Source: Acidobacteriota bacterium
GTDB lineage: Bacteria > Acidobacteriota > Terriglobia > UBA7540
Assembly: GCA_021789565.1 (NCBI GenBank)
Contig: JAJYJL010000642.1
Span: 1-5,613, forward strand
Length of the DNA: 5,613 bases
Reading direction: 5' to 3'
In this document: positions 5,497 to 5,613 of the stretch, one piece after another
Layout: every line of letters begins with the position of its first letter
How positions within the stretch are numbered: position 1 is the stretch's first letter
Notes under the pieces: model-generated
Told to the model about the DNA's origin: nothing
The model's input: only the letters and a program-made list of their open reading frames with translations
Databases searched by the model: none
Translations under genes and position numbers: made by a program

Positions 5497-5571
5497 GGCG
5501 CGGTACCCAAGTGGTAAGGGAGAGGTCTGCAAAACCTTTATGCGGGAGTTCGATTCTCCCCCTCGCCTCCA
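5497..5571 (+). tRNA. tRNA-Cys (anticodon GCA)
   Basis: A full cloverleaf of 75 bases. The acceptor arms are 5497-5503 (GGCGCGG) and 5561-5567 (CCTCGCC). The D-arm is CCC/GGG around AAGTGGTAA, and the anticodon stem GAGGT/ACCTT (one G-T pair) holds loop CTGCAAA with GCA at 5529-5531. The T-arm is GGGAG-TTCGATT-CTCCC. The discriminator T5568 is the hallmark recognised by cysteinyl-tRNA synthetase, and CCA is encoded at 5569-5571. The fifth acceptor pair is a C-T mismatch (5501 with 5563). It lies 8 bases after tRNA-Gly, so both probably come from one transcript that may continue past the window edge. Confidence 0.96.
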
Positions 5572-5613
5572 CTCATCGCCCTTTTCTCCAGCCAACCCGA
5601 ATGAGCCAACAAG

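Noticed and set aside
5324..5572. Minus-strand frame of 82 codons containing KRDSNPRLRPWQGRTLPLSYSR
   Set aside because: It is the reverse-strand translation of the two tRNA genes. This peptide type is a familiar spurious annotation opposite tRNA genes.
5572..5613. Possible terminator after tRNA-Cys
   Set aside because: Only a 5-base inverted repeat (CTCAT with ATGAG) with a long loop is visible and no T-run follows; the window ends too soon to judge.
1..5613. Novel defence system, CRISPR array, insertion sequence, prophage or riboswitch
   Set aside because: I saw no spaced repeats, transposase or integrase motifs, terminal inverted repeats or conserved aptamer pattern. The genes are recognisable housekeeping or metabolic families, and nothing integrated beside the tRNA genes is visible within the window.

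Overview
The window is a GC-rich piece of bacterial chromosome in which ordinary metabolic genes are packed closely together. There are six complete protein genes, the tail of a seventh, and two tRNA genes. The protein types (PAD_porph-type agmatine deiminase, stand-alone receiver-like protein, TIGR01777 reductase-like protein, fused molybdopterin synthase, inositol-monophosphatase-family enzyme, YkuE-like metallophosphoesterase) would fit an Acidobacteria-like soil or environmental bacterium. That placement is inference from gene style only; no rRNA or other phylogenetic marker is present.

Layout. At 1-46 a plus-strand gene ends in a TAG that shares one base with the GTG start of an agmatine deiminase gene (aguA, 46-1113), so the two are probably one operon. 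If the upstream gene is the N-carbamoylputrescine amidase, the pair would turn agmatine into putrescine. A small minus-strand gene (1202-1561) converges on aguA and encodes a lone receiver-fold protein lacking most of the phosphorylation-chemistry residues. It is divergent from a plus-strand run of four genes: a TIGR01777/YfcH-like SDR protein (1748-2650), a MoaD-MoaE fusion (2757-3455), a SuhB/HisN-like sugar phosphatase (3521-4321) and a calcineurin-like metallophosphoesterase (4383-5249). Gaps within this run are 61-106 bp and there are no overlaps, so it may be several short transcripts.

At the right edge a promoter with both consensus hexamers (5354-5383) drives tRNA-Gly(GCC) and tRNA-Cys(GCA), 8 bases apart and each with an encoded CCA.

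The genes do not form one obvious pathway and I see no mobile element, CRISPR array, phage gene or defence system. No gene-free stretch exceeds 300 bases; the longest (1562-1747, 186 bp) holds a divergent intergenic region with a 14-bp palindrome. The most noteworthy items are the fused molybdopterin synthase, in which MoaD's terminal Gly-Gly runs directly into a Met that looks like MoaE's native start, and the degenerate receiver protein.
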